Shown piece by piece: positions 8,035 through 16,659 of a DNA stretch of 64,000 nucleotides. The translations under genes were made by a program, and so were the position numbers. Position 1 is the stretch's first letter. Each line of letters opens with the position of its first letter. Under the pieces are notes generated by a model. The model was not told where the DNA came from. It made no database searches and saw nothing but the letters and a program-made list of their open reading frames with translations. The DNA is from 20CM-2-55-15 sp963738025 (lineage in GTDB: Bacteria > Acidobacteriota > Terriglobia > 20CM-2-55-15): positions 62,001-126,000 of the forward strand of contig CAVTWA010000067.1 in assembly GCA_963738025.1 (NCBI GenBank), read 5' to 3'.

Positions 8035-8764
8035 AGGCCCTCCATCCACAAAGAATACTCTCAATGACAGACTCTTCATCGCGGCGCAAGAGAGGTTCCC
8101 TGGCTGTGCGGTCGAGGCAGGCATCCAGACAGCGTCTTTTGAATCGGCTGAACAGGCAGCTGGCATCAGCGTCAAGTTGAAAATCGAGGTTTGCCGGGAC
8201 ATTGTCAAAATAAAGTCTTCCGTTGTTGAAGTGCGTCAGAAGATTTGCAGCCTGGTCCCGCAAGCGGATCTTGAAGCTTTCCCGAAGTTTGTCGGCAAGG
8301 TTTCCATGAAGTTGGTACGCGGCAGGCCATATCAGCCACAGGAGTTGGCCGGTTTCTTGACGGGCGTCAAGAGACCAGTCGTCGAAAAACTGACACGCTG
8401 GGGTTCCAACAATGAACTTAAAACGTCGGTCTTGCAGGATCTTCTGGCTGTCCGACTGAACCAGATGCAGCTTAAACAGCTCTTCATCGGGTTCAAAGAC
8501 GAGCACACGTCCGGACGGCTTAATGCGTTCTCTCAGGACCGCCCCGCTATAGCCCGGTCCCCATCCAAAGTGAAGAATTACATCGGCCTTCTCGACGGGT
8601 TCCGCCTGATAGAACTTCCCGGCTTCGCGTTGCGGATTATAAGGACTGTGGCAGGCCAGACCCTCAATCTCCACACCGGCATGGCCGGACCGGGTTGTGA
8701 CGGTGCGCAGACGTGACGCCATAACGGCCCTGCTACAGCAGGTCTTCGGCAACGCCTGGGACAT
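7982..8764 (-). CDS. Short MAF/DUF115-like protein (possible truncated glycosyltransferase-like)
   Basis: A 260-residue protein. Its middle resembles the N-terminal Rossmann-like region of the motility accessory factor/DUF115 family involved in protein glycosylation (HSPYNPQREAGKFY, VILHFGWGPGYSGAVL, GRVLVFEPDEELFKL). Known members are usually more than 500 residues and carry a second domain that is absent here; the C-terminal ~50 residues look non-native. It is either a minimal version or a truncated gene whose 3' part was replaced by the deaminase. Start at 8764 was preferred over 8842 because the longer frame overlaps the divergent HTH gene. It lies next to the glycan locus. Confidence 0.5.
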   Translation of the reverse strand: MSQALPKTCCSRAVMASRLRTVTTRSGHAGVEIEGLACHSPYNPQREAGKFYQAEPVEKADVILHFGWGPGYSGAVLRERIKPSGRVLVFEPDEELFKLHLVQSDSQKILQDRRFKFIVGTPACQFFDDWSLDARQETGQLLWLIWPAAYQLHGNLADKLRESFKIRLRDQAANLLTHFNNGRLYFDNVPANLDFQLDADASCLFSRFKRRCLDACLDRTAREPLLRRDEESVIESILCGWRACEEVCRTHAEGRAALAH

Positions 8765-8812
8765 TGGCAAGTCAAGTGCTAGATAGGGGAACGAAAGGAA
8801 GGAACCAGGACG

Positions 8813-9031
8813 ATGTTGACTCAGACGACAACGAGCACTCAACCCAGAACGAAGATGTTCTTAGATATTCCAACGGCGGCAGAGATGGCCGGCTTTTCCA
8901 TCCGCCATTTCCGCAGAATCATTGAAGAAGACAACATTCCAATCGTTCAGATTGGCCGAAAATTCTTCATCCTCGGGCGGGATTTTTCGACTTGGGAATC
9001 CACTAAAAAGGCTAAGCAGCGGCCCGCGTAG
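8813..9031 (+). CDS. Small helix-turn-helix DNA-binding protein (excisionase/MerR-like HTH_17)
   Basis: A 72-residue protein. Residues ~17-60 form a winged-helix fold of the excisionase/AlpA kind: FLDIPTAAEMAGFSIRHFRR is the helix-turn-helix and IPIVQIGRKFFILGRDFSTW the wing. The N-terminus is Thr-rich and unstructured. No integrase or other mobile gene is nearby, so a phage role is not supported. It is transcribed divergently from the MAF-like gene. A nested palindrome at 9024-9064 overlaps its stop codon. Confidence 0.7.
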   Translation: MLTQTTTSTQPRTKMFLDIPTAAEMAGFSIRHFRRIIEEDNIPIVQIGRKFFILGRDFSTWESTKKAKQRPA

Positions 9032-9064
9032 ACTGTCTACCAGGTGGTAGACTCATCTACGCGG
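9024..9064. repeat. Nested palindrome at end of HTH gene
   Basis: Outer arms CCGCGTAGA and TCTACGCGG (perfect, 9 bp) enclose an inner near-continuous palindrome GTCTACCAGGTGGTAGAC. There is no T tract, so an operator or a stop-proximal repeat is as likely as a terminator. Confidence 0.6.
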
Positions 9065-9107
9065 TGTGTAATCCGGTTCCCTGTTGGGTTACGTTTCCAC
9101 CCCAACT

Positions 9108-9401
9108 CTACTTCTTGGCGGAGCCCAGAACGGCGTCTTTAGCGGCTTTCGCTACGCGGAATTTCAAAACGGTCTTGGCGGGGATTTTGATTTCCTCGCC
9201 AGTTGCAGGATTCCGCCCGAGGCGCGCCTTTCTTTTCTGCTTTACAAGTTTGCCGAGTCCAGGAAACGCGAATTCACCTTTCTTCGCTTCTCGATAAGCG
9301 AGATCGGTGAGCGCCGTCATAAAATCTTTGACCTGTTTCTTACTGATGCCAGTCTTCGTGGACATTTCCGCGAAGATCTGGGTCTGGGTCATCTTTGCCA
9401 T
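9108..9401 (-). CDS. HU-family histone-like DNA-binding protein
   Basis: A 97-residue nucleoid protein. MAKMTQTQIFAEMSTKTGIS starts the dimerisation helices, and GFAFPGLGKL-like beta strands are followed by the DNA-binding arm region (RKARLGRNPATGEEIKIPAK). The Ala/Lys-rich end is typical. The ATG at 9401 is well supported by AAAGGAGG 7 nt upstream. Monocistronic and located between the HTH gene and mutL. A second, shorter HU/IHF paralogue lies at 45855. Confidence 0.92.
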   Translation of the reverse strand: MAKMTQTQIFAEMSTKTGISKKQVKDFMTALTDLAYREAKKGEFAFPGLGKLVKQKRKARLGRNPATGEEIKIPAKTVLKFRVAKAAKDAVLGSAKK

Positions 9402-9520
9402 CAAAATCCTCCTTTAGAGTTCACTAGCAGGTACGTGATTGCGTCCAACATTTTTACGATGAGAGCCACTGAAACCAAATCAGCTTTAGAACGTTAGAGT
9501 GAGTGCCCTGATCTGTCAAG

Positions 9521-11344
9521 CTAAGCTCGCTTGAAAGCCTTCTGAATTTCTCGCAAATCATAACGCAGAATAATCGGCCTTCCATGAGGACAGACTGTGG
9601 GAACATCTGTCTTCATCAACTCTCCAACAAGCCAGCGCATCTTCGTTTCGTCGAGTGGCGTGTTGATTTTGATCGCGGCATGACACGAAACGGTGGCCGC
9701 GATCTTCTTCTTCAGTGCATCGATGTTTACTACTTGAGTCTCACGTTCGAGACCATCAAGAAGCTCGACGAGGAGCTTCTCTACCGTAGCAGCTTTCAAG
9801 ATCGCCGGAGCGCTCTTGATTGCGATGGTCTTTGGTCCAAACGGTTCCACCTCGAAACCATTCCGAGCCAGCTCGGGGATGATATTGTCCAGAATAACGA
9901 GCTGCCGCGGGGGCAATTGAACCACAATGGGCATTAATAATCGCTGTATATCGAGCTTTCCGGCAAGCTTTTGTCGCAAATAAATTTCAAAAAGGACACG
10001 CTCGTGGGCTACGTGCTGGTCGATGACGATCAAACCAGATGCATCTGTTGCGACGATAAAACTGTCACGCAGCTGCCCAAGGGGGCGCACTTCGCTCTTG
10101 ACGCGGTCGAATTCCGGATACGCCGGTAAATCCAAAACATCCTCGCAGCCATCGGATGCGGCCTGAGGCGCTCTGAAGTTCAACCCCAGCGGTATCGGCT
10201 CATGCAAGGTGTCCCTCATACCCGGAGCCAGAGTGAACGGACCACGCGCGATCGGGTCTCCAGACTCCCAGGAGTCGGGAACCCGGGCCTGTAGCGGCGG
10301 AGCGGTGAAGGGGGACGGCGGCGCGCCCTCGGTCTCCATGGCAACGATTGTTTTGTCCTGAGTCAAACCGGAAAGGATCGAATCGCGAATAGCGTCATGA
10401 ACAAAGGACTGATGTTTGAAGCGGACTTCAGTCTTCGCCGGATGCACGTTTACATCGACATCCTCGTACGGGATTGTCACAAACATGATGACGACAGGAA
10501 ATGTGCCGGAAGGCAGGATGTTCCGATAGGCTTCACTGATCGCGTGCAGAATGATTTTGTCCCGCACCAGCCGGCGATTAATAAAGAAGAACATCGAATT
10601 CCGGTTGTACTTCTGCACGTGCGGACGGGAGGTAAAAAGATGCACCTTGACGCCGGATCGCCCGAAACTCTTTTCGTGTTCGACAAGTTGATCGAGCAGG
10701 TCCTTGCCGAAAATCTGGAAGATCCGTTCCCTGAAATTAGAAGTCGAAGGTGCGGACACGATTTCGAATCCGCTGCTCTTCAGCAGGAAATGAATCTCGG
10801 GAAATGCCAGAGCGTAATGCGTGCAGTATGTCGTAATCTGGCTCAATTCATACGACTCCGAACGCAGAAACTTGCGGCGCGCCGGAACATTGAAGAAAAG
10901 GTCTTCAACCGCGATTTGAGTGCCGCGTGGAAAGGCATGCTCGCTCTGGCCGATAAACTTCCCGCCTGCAATCTCGACACGGGTTCCGATCGAGCCTTCT
11001 GCCTGGGTCTCTAAAAGCAGCCGCGATACGGAAGCAATCGACGGCAAAGCCTCGCCGCGAAACCCCAAGGTCTTGATCGAAAACAGGTCATCGGGCTGGT
11101 ACAGCTTGCTGGTGGCGTGGCGGCCGAAACAGGCTAGAGCGTCTTCCGGAGTCATGCCTTCGCCGTCATCCGTCACGCGAATTGATTTACGGCCGCCTTC
11201 TTCGATATCAACTGCGATTTTTCTTGCGCCCGCGTCGAGCGAGTTCTCCATGAGCTCTTTCGCGACGGAAGCGGGCCGCTCGACGACTTCGCCGGCAGCA
11301 ATACGATTCGCGATATCGTCGGACAGGACTCTAATCTTTGGCAT
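9521..11344 (-). CDS. mutL: DNA mismatch repair protein MutL
   Basis: A 607-residue GHKL ATPase that couples MutS mismatch recognition to strand removal. ATPase motifs appear in order: IAAGEVVERPASVAKELMEN, SLDAGA, DDGEGM and GFRGEALPSIASV, then the NVPARRKFL loop. A variable Pro-rich linker precedes the C-terminal dimerisation domain, which starts near GQLRDSFIVATD. The ATG giving MPKIRVLSDDIANRI is the conserved MutL start; a longer frame begins inside a repeat. The order mutL-repeat-aspS suggests separate transcription. Confidence 0.95.
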   Translation of the reverse strand: MPKIRVLSDDIANRIAAGEVVERPASVAKELMENSLDAGARKIAVDIEEGGRKSIRVTDDGEGMTPEDALACFGRHATSKLYQPDDLFSIKTLGFRGEALPSIASVSRLLLETQAEGSIGTRVEIAGGKFIGQSEHAFPRGTQIAVEDLFFNVPARRKFLRSESYELSQITTYCTHYALAFPEIHFLLKSSGFEIVSAPSTSNFRERIFQIFGKDLLDQLVEHEKSFGRSGVKVHLFTSRPHVQKYNRNSMFFFINRRLVRDKIILHAISEAYRNILPSGTFPVVIMFVTIPYEDVDVNVHPAKTEVRFKHQSFVHDAIRDSILSGLTQDKTIVAMETEGAPPSPFTAPPLQARVPDSWESGDPIARGPFTLAPGMRDTLHEPIPLGLNFRAPQAASDGCEDVLDLPAYPEFDRVKSEVRPLGQLRDSFIVATDASGLIVIDQHVAHERVLFEIYLRQKLAGKLDIQRLLMPIVVQLPPRQLVILDNIIPELARNGFEVEPFGPKTIAIKSAPAILKAATVEKLLVELLDGLERETQVVNIDALKKKIAATVSCHAAIKINTPLDETKMRWLVGELMKTDVPTVCPHGRPIILRYDLREIQKAFKRA

Positions 11345-11364
11345 GCGGCAAAAGGCGTGATTGC

Positions 11365-11540
11365 AGGCGCGGTCTATGACCGCGCGCATTGCTTTGAAGA
11401 TAGGAAAATCGCGCGGTCATAGACCAGAGCAGACCAAGATAAGGACCAATGTAGCAGGGCGCATATTCCCCGCCTAAGTCAGGCGGGGACTGGTCCACAC
11501 CGTTTACACCGAAACCAGGTTCACTTGGCATCCACTAAAC
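11365..11540 (+). repeat. Dispersed palindromic element, family B copy 1
   Basis: Contains GCGGTCTATGACCGCGC, then its inverted partner GCGCGGTCATAGACC, then a core palindrome CCCCGCCTAAGTCAGGCGGGG, then a tail resembling AAACCAGGTT...GCATCCACTA. The same order occurs at 56942-57172, and the core plus tail occur inverted at 38957-39043. It lies just upstream of mutL. Confidence 0.75.
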
Positions 11541-11663
11541 TCAAACCTTTACAAAGCGCCACTCTGCAGCTCCTCGTCCATCCTGTCTTGGACACGTATG
11601 GTCATAGAGACCATGCCTGCAATCAACGGCTCTCACGTTAGACCATTTAACCACGGACTGCCG

Positions 11664-13430
11664 CTAATTCTTTCTTATCTGAATTCCGAGCTCTCGCAAC
11701 TGCTGCTCGGAGACCGGAGACGGAGAACCGCTCATCAGATCGACTGCCCTGGCAGTCTTCGGGAAGGCGATAACGTCGCGTATGGACGATTGCCCGGTCA
11801 GAATCATCACCAGACGGTCAACGCCGAGAGCGATGCCGCCGTGAGGAGGTGTACCGAACTCGAGGGCTTCAAGAAAGAAGCCGAATTTGTCTCGCGCCTC
11901 CTGCTCGGTGAAGCCGAGAACTTTGAAGATTTTCGACTGAATATCGCTGCGGTGAATTCTGATCGAGCCGCCGCCGATCTCGGTCCCGTTCAGCACGAGG
12001 TCGTAGGCCTTGGCGCGAATGCGTTCCGGATGGCTCTCCAGCAGTTGAAGGTCTTCATCGACGGGTGAAGTAAACGGATGATGGCGGGAAACCCAGCGGT
12101 TTTCGGACGGCGCGAATTCCAGCAACGGGAAGTCGACAACCCAGAGCATGTTCCACAGTCCGGGCGGGATCCAGTTTTCCTTACGGGCCAGTTCCAGCCG
12201 CAGCGCTCCCATGAAGTTCAGAGTGGCTTCCAGGGGGCCGGCCATCAGAAATATAGTGTCTCCCTTTCCGGCGCCCGATTTCTGAATAACAGCATCCATT
12301 GCCGCCTGGCCGGCGTTCTTGACCATCGGCGCCGCATTGATTCCATCGTCGCCGATTTTGATCCATGCCACACCTGCCCCGCCGAGCTGTTTCACGAACA
12401 AAGCGATGTCGTCCAGTTGCTTTCGCGAGTAGGCGGTCTTCGGAGCAACGAGTCCACGGACCGTATTACCGGTCTCCGCGATCTCGCGGAACACGCCAGC
12501 TTCGGCATTCTTGAAGATGTCGGTGAAGTCCTGAATGAATACCTCGAAACGAGTGTCCGGCTTGTCGCTGCCATAGCGCTCCATGGCGTCCTGAAAATCC
12601 ATGCGTGGCAGAGGCGTGGGGATATCGATGCCTTTCAAGGCGAAAACTTCTTTCATCATTCCCTCGATCATCGCGAACAGATCTTCGCGCCGCGGGAACG
12701 ACATTTCGATATCGATCTGGGTGAATTCCGGCTGGCGGTCGGCCCTTAGGTCTTCATCCCGGAAGCACTTCACGATCTGAAAGTACTTCTCGAATCCGGA
12801 AACCATCAAGATCTGCTTGAAGAGCTGCGGCGACTGCGGCAGGGCGTAAAACTGTCCATGCTGCAACCGGCTGGGCACGAGATAGTCGCGGGCGCCTTCC
12901 GGCGTGGATTTTGTCAGAATGGGCGTTTCGACTTCCCAGAATCCCTGCCGATCCATGTAGTCGCGAACGGTCATCGTAACTCTATGCCGCATGCGGAAAG
13001 TGTCCTGCATTTTCGGCCGGCGGAGATCGAGGTAGCGGTACTTCAGACGCAAGTCTTCCGATGTGGTGATTTCGTCTTCAATGGGAAATGGCGTCGTCTT
13101 GGCTTCGTTCAGCGGCCACAATTCCGCTACCACGACTTCTATTTCGCCGGTCTTTAAATTGGGATTCTCGAGTCCTTTTCCGCGCACGCGGACCTGACCG
13201 CGAACGGCAATAACGAACTCGGAGCGCAGCGTCTTGGCGGACCGGTGGAGGTCGGGATTGTTTTCGGCATTGAAAACAATCTGGGTCATTCCTTCGCGGT
13301 CGCGCAGATCGATGAACAGAAGCTGTCCGTGATCGCGCCAGCGATTAACCCAGCCCATCAGTAAGACATCCTGTCCGTTGTTGGCGGCTGTGAGTTCACC
13401 GCATGAATGTGTTCGCTTCAGTTGTTCCAT
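11664..13430 (-). CDS. aspS: Aspartate-tRNA ligase
   Basis: A 588-residue class II synthetase of bacterial AspRS length. The N-terminal OB fold (GWVNRWRDHGQLLFIDLRDR) binds the anticodon. Motif 2 is FRDEDLRADRQPEFTQID, and motif 3 is GIALGVDRLVMIL near the C-terminus. The bacterial insertion domain (residues ~280-410) is present. It may be the discriminating or non-discriminating form; this cannot be decided by eye. The ATG overlaps the stop of the upstream carbonic anhydrase gene (TAATG), so the two are translationally coupled. Confidence 0.96.
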   Translation of the reverse strand: MEQLKRTHSCGELTAANNGQDVLLMGWVNRWRDHGQLLFIDLRDREGMTQIVFNAENNPDLHRSAKTLRSEFVIAVRGQVRVRGKGLENPNLKTGEIEVVVAELWPLNEAKTTPFPIEDEITTSEDLRLKYRYLDLRRPKMQDTFRMRHRVTMTVRDYMDRQGFWEVETPILTKSTPEGARDYLVPSRLQHGQFYALPQSPQLFKQILMVSGFEKYFQIVKCFRDEDLRADRQPEFTQIDIEMSFPRREDLFAMIEGMMKEVFALKGIDIPTPLPRMDFQDAMERYGSDKPDTRFEVFIQDFTDIFKNAEAGVFREIAETGNTVRGLVAPKTAYSRKQLDDIALFVKQLGGAGVAWIKIGDDGINAAPMVKNAGQAAMDAVIQKSGAGKGDTIFLMAGPLEATLNFMGALRLELARKENWIPPGLWNMLWVVDFPLLEFAPSENRWVSRHHPFTSPVDEDLQLLESHPERIRAKAYDLVLNGTEIGGGSIRIHRSDIQSKIFKVLGFTEQEARDKFGFFLEALEFGTPPHGGIALGVDRLVMILTGQSSIRDVIAFPKTARAVDLMSGSPSPVSEQQLRELGIQIRKN

Positions 13431-13960
13431 TACAAATCTTCTTCTCTTTTCTTCATATCCAAGTACGTTTCTTTGTACTCGTAGTACCGTCGCGCGTACT
13501 CGTCTATGCCCGCGGCTTCTTCGTCGGTCAGGACGCGCTTTACTTTCGCCGGCAACCCTAAAACGAGGCTGCGGGGCGGAATTTTCATACCTTCGGTGAG
13601 AAGGGCTCCGGCGCCCACGATGGAGTACTCACCAACAACAACGTTATTCAACAACATCGCGCGCATGCCGATGAGGCAGTGTGACTCGACGGTGCAGCCA
13701 TGCAGCATCACTCCATGCCCCACGGTCACATAGTCCTTCAGAATCAGCGGGCACTCGTTTCTCATCACGTGACCGATCGAGCCATCCTGAATATTCGTGT
13801 GCCGGCCGATGCGGACGATATCGACATCGCCGCGAATGACAGAGTTGTACCAGATGCTGGAGTGGTCGCCGATCTCGACATCGCCGATGATCTGGGCGCC
13901 TTCGGCGATGTACACCCGCTCGCCGACCCTGGGCCACTTTCCTTTGTACTCATGCAGCAT
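13430..13960 (-). CDS. Gamma-carbonic anhydrase family protein (left-handed beta-helix)
   Basis: A 176-residue hexapeptide-repeat protein of the YrdA/CaiE/gamma-class carbonic anhydrase group. Repeats run from AEGAQIIGDVEIGDHSSIWY to VVVGEYSIVGAGALL. The three metal-binding histidines are expected in IGHVM (H64) and GHGVMLHG (H82, H87). The start MLHEYKGKWP follows AAAGGA at a usable distance; an upstream extension of the frame is non-native. It overlaps aspS by one base and is first in that operon. Enzymatic activity is uncertain because many family members are inactive or act on other substrates. Confidence 0.88.
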   Translation of the reverse strand: MLHEYKGKWPRVGERVYIAEGAQIIGDVEIGDHSSIWYNSVIRGDVDIVRIGRHTNIQDGSIGHVMRNECPLILKDYVTVGHGVMLHGCTVESHCLIGMRAMLLNNVVVGEYSIVGAGALLTEGMKIPPRSLVLGLPAKVKRVLTDEEAAGIDEYARRYYEYKETYLDMKKREEDL

Positions 13961-14062
13961 CCATCGAATCCTTTCTGGCCCGCCCTGGAAGCGTCGCGGT
14001 TGGCCAGATAAAACCTCAAAAGTAGCAGAATTCCATAACTTTACGCAATCGCCCGTCCACGC

Positions 14063-14068
14063 TATGAT
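14063..14068 (+). promoter_or_regulatory. Candidate promoter for leaderless radical SAM gene
   Basis: TATGAT lies 6 nt before the ATG at 14075 and TTTACG is 17 bp upstream of it, so both elements have standard spacing. There is no Shine-Dalgarno sequence. Confidence 0.45.
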
Positions 14069-14074
14069 CTCGTG

Positions 14075-15598
14075 ATGCTGCGGGTGGTCATCATCAAACC
14101 AAGCAAGTATGGTCTCAACGGCGACGTGGAACGGTTCCGGCGCGGCTTCATGCCTAACAGTACCGTTCCGTACATTCGCAGCATGACGCCGTCCTCGATT
14201 GATGGAACGCCGATTGAGACAGTCGCCATCGACGAATATGTTCAGACGGACCTTGGGTATCTGGATTTGCTTCGCAATCCGGACAAACCGACCCTCCTTG
14301 CGCTGGTTGGCGTGCAATCGCACCAGTTCCACCGCAGCCTGGATCTTGCAGCGTTGGCCCGAGCCAATGGCGTGAAGCATTGCGTTATCGGCGGCCCGCA
14401 TCCGTTGACCTGCGACACCAGCATGTTGCAAAACCGCGGTGTCAGTTTTGCCGTCGCCGAAGCGGAGATGATATGGCTCGAGATCCTGCGCGATGCGATT
14501 CGGGGCGAACTGCATCCGGTCTATGGCCTGGAGCAGCGCTGGGCAGCACAGGTCGAGGCGCCGGTCTTGATTCCCCCGTCGAAACGCGATTTGCGACGAT
14601 ACGTTGTTACGATGCTCGGCATCTACCCTGCCCGCGGCTGTCCATTCACCTGCAACTTCTGCTCTGTTATCAAAATCGCCGGCCGGCAAATTCGCAGTCA
14701 GTCGATTGAGACTACGATGCAGAGCCTGCGCAATGCAAAGGCCGGCGGCGTGCGTCTGGTGATGTTCACTTCCGACAATTTCAACAAATATGCGGAAGCG
14801 GAAGAACTACTCGAACAAATGATCGCGGAGAAGTTGAGTATCCCTTTCTTCGTGCAATGCGATACGCAAATCGCGAAGCAAGAGGAACTCGTCGACCTCC
14901 TCGGACGAGCCGGTTGTTTCGAAATGTTCGTCGGCGTCGAATCATTCAACCGCAAAACATTGCTTGCCGCGCACAAAACGCAAAACTATCCATCGACCTA
15001 CAGCGAAATCGTACGGCTTTGCAGAAAGAACGGCATCGTCAGCCATTTTTCCAACATCCTCGGCTTTCCGGACGACACTTCACAAACGATTCACGAGCAC
15101 ATGCGGGTGCTGCGCGAGCTGGAGCCAGACGTCTCATCTTTTTACATCCTGTGTCCAATACCTGGGACGGAACAGTACGATTCTTTTCTTTCCGCCGGCT
15201 GGATTACAGAAAGCAATCTGGATCGATTCGACGGTACAACCTCAACCTGGCGTCACCCCACATTCAGTGCGGGCGAACTCCAGGAACTTCTGTTTTCATC
15301 CTATCGCCGGTTTTATTCGGCGGGCCATATGTTCAGGACCGCATCGCGAAGCGTTCGAGGAGATTCTTTCAGCGGTTTCGTGCCGTATCTCGGTCAACCG
15401 CTGTTCTCACGGTTTGCCGTCTGGAACAAGATGCATCCCATGTCCGGCGGCATCTTCCGTGTTCGTCTGGACTCGGCTGCGGACTATCGCGAACTGAGAA
15501 AGCGGCAATTCGATATCGACCGGGCACCGCTCCCGCAAAGCCTGGCGCTGTCGCAAGCAGATGCCGAGTCAAATCGTCGAGTTAAACTGGCCAACTAA
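14075..15598 (+). CDS. B12-binding-type radical SAM protein
   Basis: A 507-residue radical SAM enzyme. The N-terminal ~160 residues form a cobalamin-binding-like Rossmann domain (LLALVGVQSHQFHRS, CVIGGPHP). The [4Fe-4S] motif is PARGCPFTCNFCS (C-x3-C-x2-C), followed by the TIM-barrel elements TSDNFNKYA, GVESFN and SNILGFPDD. The C-terminal 130 residues match no named domain I recognise. Family members perform methylations or rearrangements, often in lipid or secondary metabolism; the substrate here is unknown. Monocistronic; starts with ATG preceded by a leaderless-type promoter. Confidence 0.85.
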   Translation: MLRVVIIKPSKYGLNGDVERFRRGFMPNSTVPYIRSMTPSSIDGTPIETVAIDEYVQTDLGYLDLLRNPDKPTLLALVGVQSHQFHRSLDLAALARANGVKHCVIGGPHPLTCDTSMLQNRGVSFAVAEAEMIWLEILRDAIRGELHPVYGLEQRWAAQVEAPVLIPPSKRDLRRYVVTMLGIYPARGCPFTCNFCSVIKIAGRQIRSQSIETTMQSLRNAKAGGVRLVMFTSDNFNKYAEAEELLEQMIAEKLSIPFFVQCDTQIAKQEELVDLLGRAGCFEMFVGVESFNRKTLLAAHKTQNYPSTYSEIVRLCRKNGIVSHFSNILGFPDDTSQTIHEHMRVLRELEPDVSSFYILCPIPGTEQYDSFLSAGWITESNLDRFDGTTSTWRHPTFSAGELQELLFSSYRRFYSAGHMFRTASRSVRGDSFSGFVPYLGQPLFSRFAVWNKMHPMSGGIFRVRLDSAADYRELRKRQFDIDRAPLPQSLALSQADAESNRRVKLAN

Positions 15599-15812
15599 GA
15601 ATCGCTCCATACCAATACTCCTGGCCTCGGGGCTCATGGAAATAATCCATACAACGCCCTGAACCGACATCCACGCCACGTTGGGTATTCCACGTCATGT
15701 TTCGACGAATCAACTGGATCGCGAGTCGGAATCCGCCTTGCACCTCTGGTGTTCTCGTGCGGCGGCAGCTGAGGCCTTCGGGATCATTTCGACACAGCGA
15801 AAGGGGTGCCAC

Positions 15813-16136
15813 ATGGACATTTTCTCTTTCACCGTTCTGGAAGATACATTGAATGAGCTTGCAGCCAAGGAGGTCCTGACGGAGGACAATGCAAGACAGA
15901 ATGAGTGTGTAACAGCGATCCGGGCCTGCATGGAACTGATTGCTCTGAACCCTACAAGCGGGACTTACACGAACAAGATCCGGCACGCGTTAATCGAACT
16001 TGCCAGGGTTGCCCGGCAAAACGGCGAGTTTGCGATTGCAGCACGTATCAAAACCGTCGAGCGCCGGCTGGCTATGGTCTTGACGGAAGACGATCCGAGA
16101 CAACAAGTTTCACGACTAACTCAAAGCGCGCCGTAA
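15813..16136 (+). CDS. Small helical protein of unknown function
   Basis: A 107-residue, largely alpha-helical protein (MDIFSFTVLEDTLNELAAK...). It has no signal peptide, membrane segment, cysteine pair or motif I recognise. The start is chosen because AAAGGGG lies 7 nt upstream and the sequence before it does not look coding. Charged and amphipathic helices suggest a cytoplasmic interaction partner, but no function is claimed. It is separated from its neighbours by ~210 and ~150 bp, so it is probably transcribed alone. Confidence 0.55.
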   Translation: MDIFSFTVLEDTLNELAAKEVLTEDNARQNECVTAIRACMELIALNPTSGTYTNKIRHALIELARVARQNGEFAIAARIKTVERRLAMVLTEDDPRQQVSRLTQSAP

Positions 16137-16289
16137 CCTGCTGTTGCATGGAAAGGTTCCAGGCTTTTCTTCGCTGCCCTGTAAGTGCAGATATCGCATT
16201 TTTTAGAGTTACGTCGTTAAGAATAAATAACATATAGGTTTCCTTTATCGCGGCCGGGGGGCTGGCAGAATGTTTGCTGGCGTACAGAC

Positions 16290-16511
16290 ATGCGCTCTGG
16301 GGCCCCTCTACGCCGTTTGCCGCAATTCAAGGTAGGCGATAAAGTTGTAGTACTCACTCCCACGGCCGAACGGGGTAAAGAAGGCTCGGTTGTTCATGTA
16401 ACGGATCATATCGGGGATTTCGTCCATCGGTACGATGTCGGATTCGCCGACGGAACCGTCAAGAGATACTTCGGATTCGAGATCGATCTCGTCCTGCCGC
16501 CGACAGCTTAA
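16290..16511 (+). CDS. Small SH3/KOW-like domain protein
   Basis: A 73-residue basic protein. FKVGDKVVVLTPTAERGKEG, then VVHVTD and YDVGFADGTVKRYFGFEI, gives alternating beta strands reminiscent of KOW/SH3-like barrels that bind RNA or protein. No ribosome binding site is obvious before the ATG, so the exact start is uncertain. Function unknown. Confidence 0.5.
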   Translation: MRSGAPLRRLPQFKVGDKVVVLTPTAERGKEGSVVHVTDHIGDFVHRYDVGFADGTVKRYFGFEIDLVLPPTA

Positions 16512-16603
16512 CTCGAACTAAAAACCTCCGAATCAATAACTTCCATGGAGTGGACAAAGTCGTCCACCAAGTTTCTTTCGTATTTTCTAATGTGCTCCGA
16601 AGT

Positions 16604-16646
16604 CCAGCCGATTAAGGCTGGAGAGCCGGGAATCCAACTGAGGCTC
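16604..16646 (+). promoter_or_regulatory. Structured leader before the subtilase gene
   Basis: Two adjacent hairpins, CCAGCC/GGCTGG (loop GATTAA) and GAGCC/GGCTC, end 13 nt before the subtilase ATG. I do not recognise a known riboswitch class. A regulatory leader is inference. Confidence 0.3.
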
Positions 16647-16659
16647 GGGAGCTAAATTA

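Noticed and set aside
8813..9031. Evidence for a prophage or integrative element around the excisionase-like gene
   Set aside because: No integrase, attachment-site repeats or phage genes are visible; HU, mutL and aspS flank it on one side and glycan genes on the other.
13961..14689. N-terminal extension of the carbonic anhydrase frame and opposite-strand frame of the radical SAM gene
   Set aside because: Amino-acid composition is not protein-like and the sequence is fully explained by the radical SAM gene on the other strand.
15582..15986. Minus-strand open frame opposite the small helical protein
   Set aside because: No recognisable domain, no supported start, and it overlaps a plus-strand gene with a good Shine-Dalgarno site.
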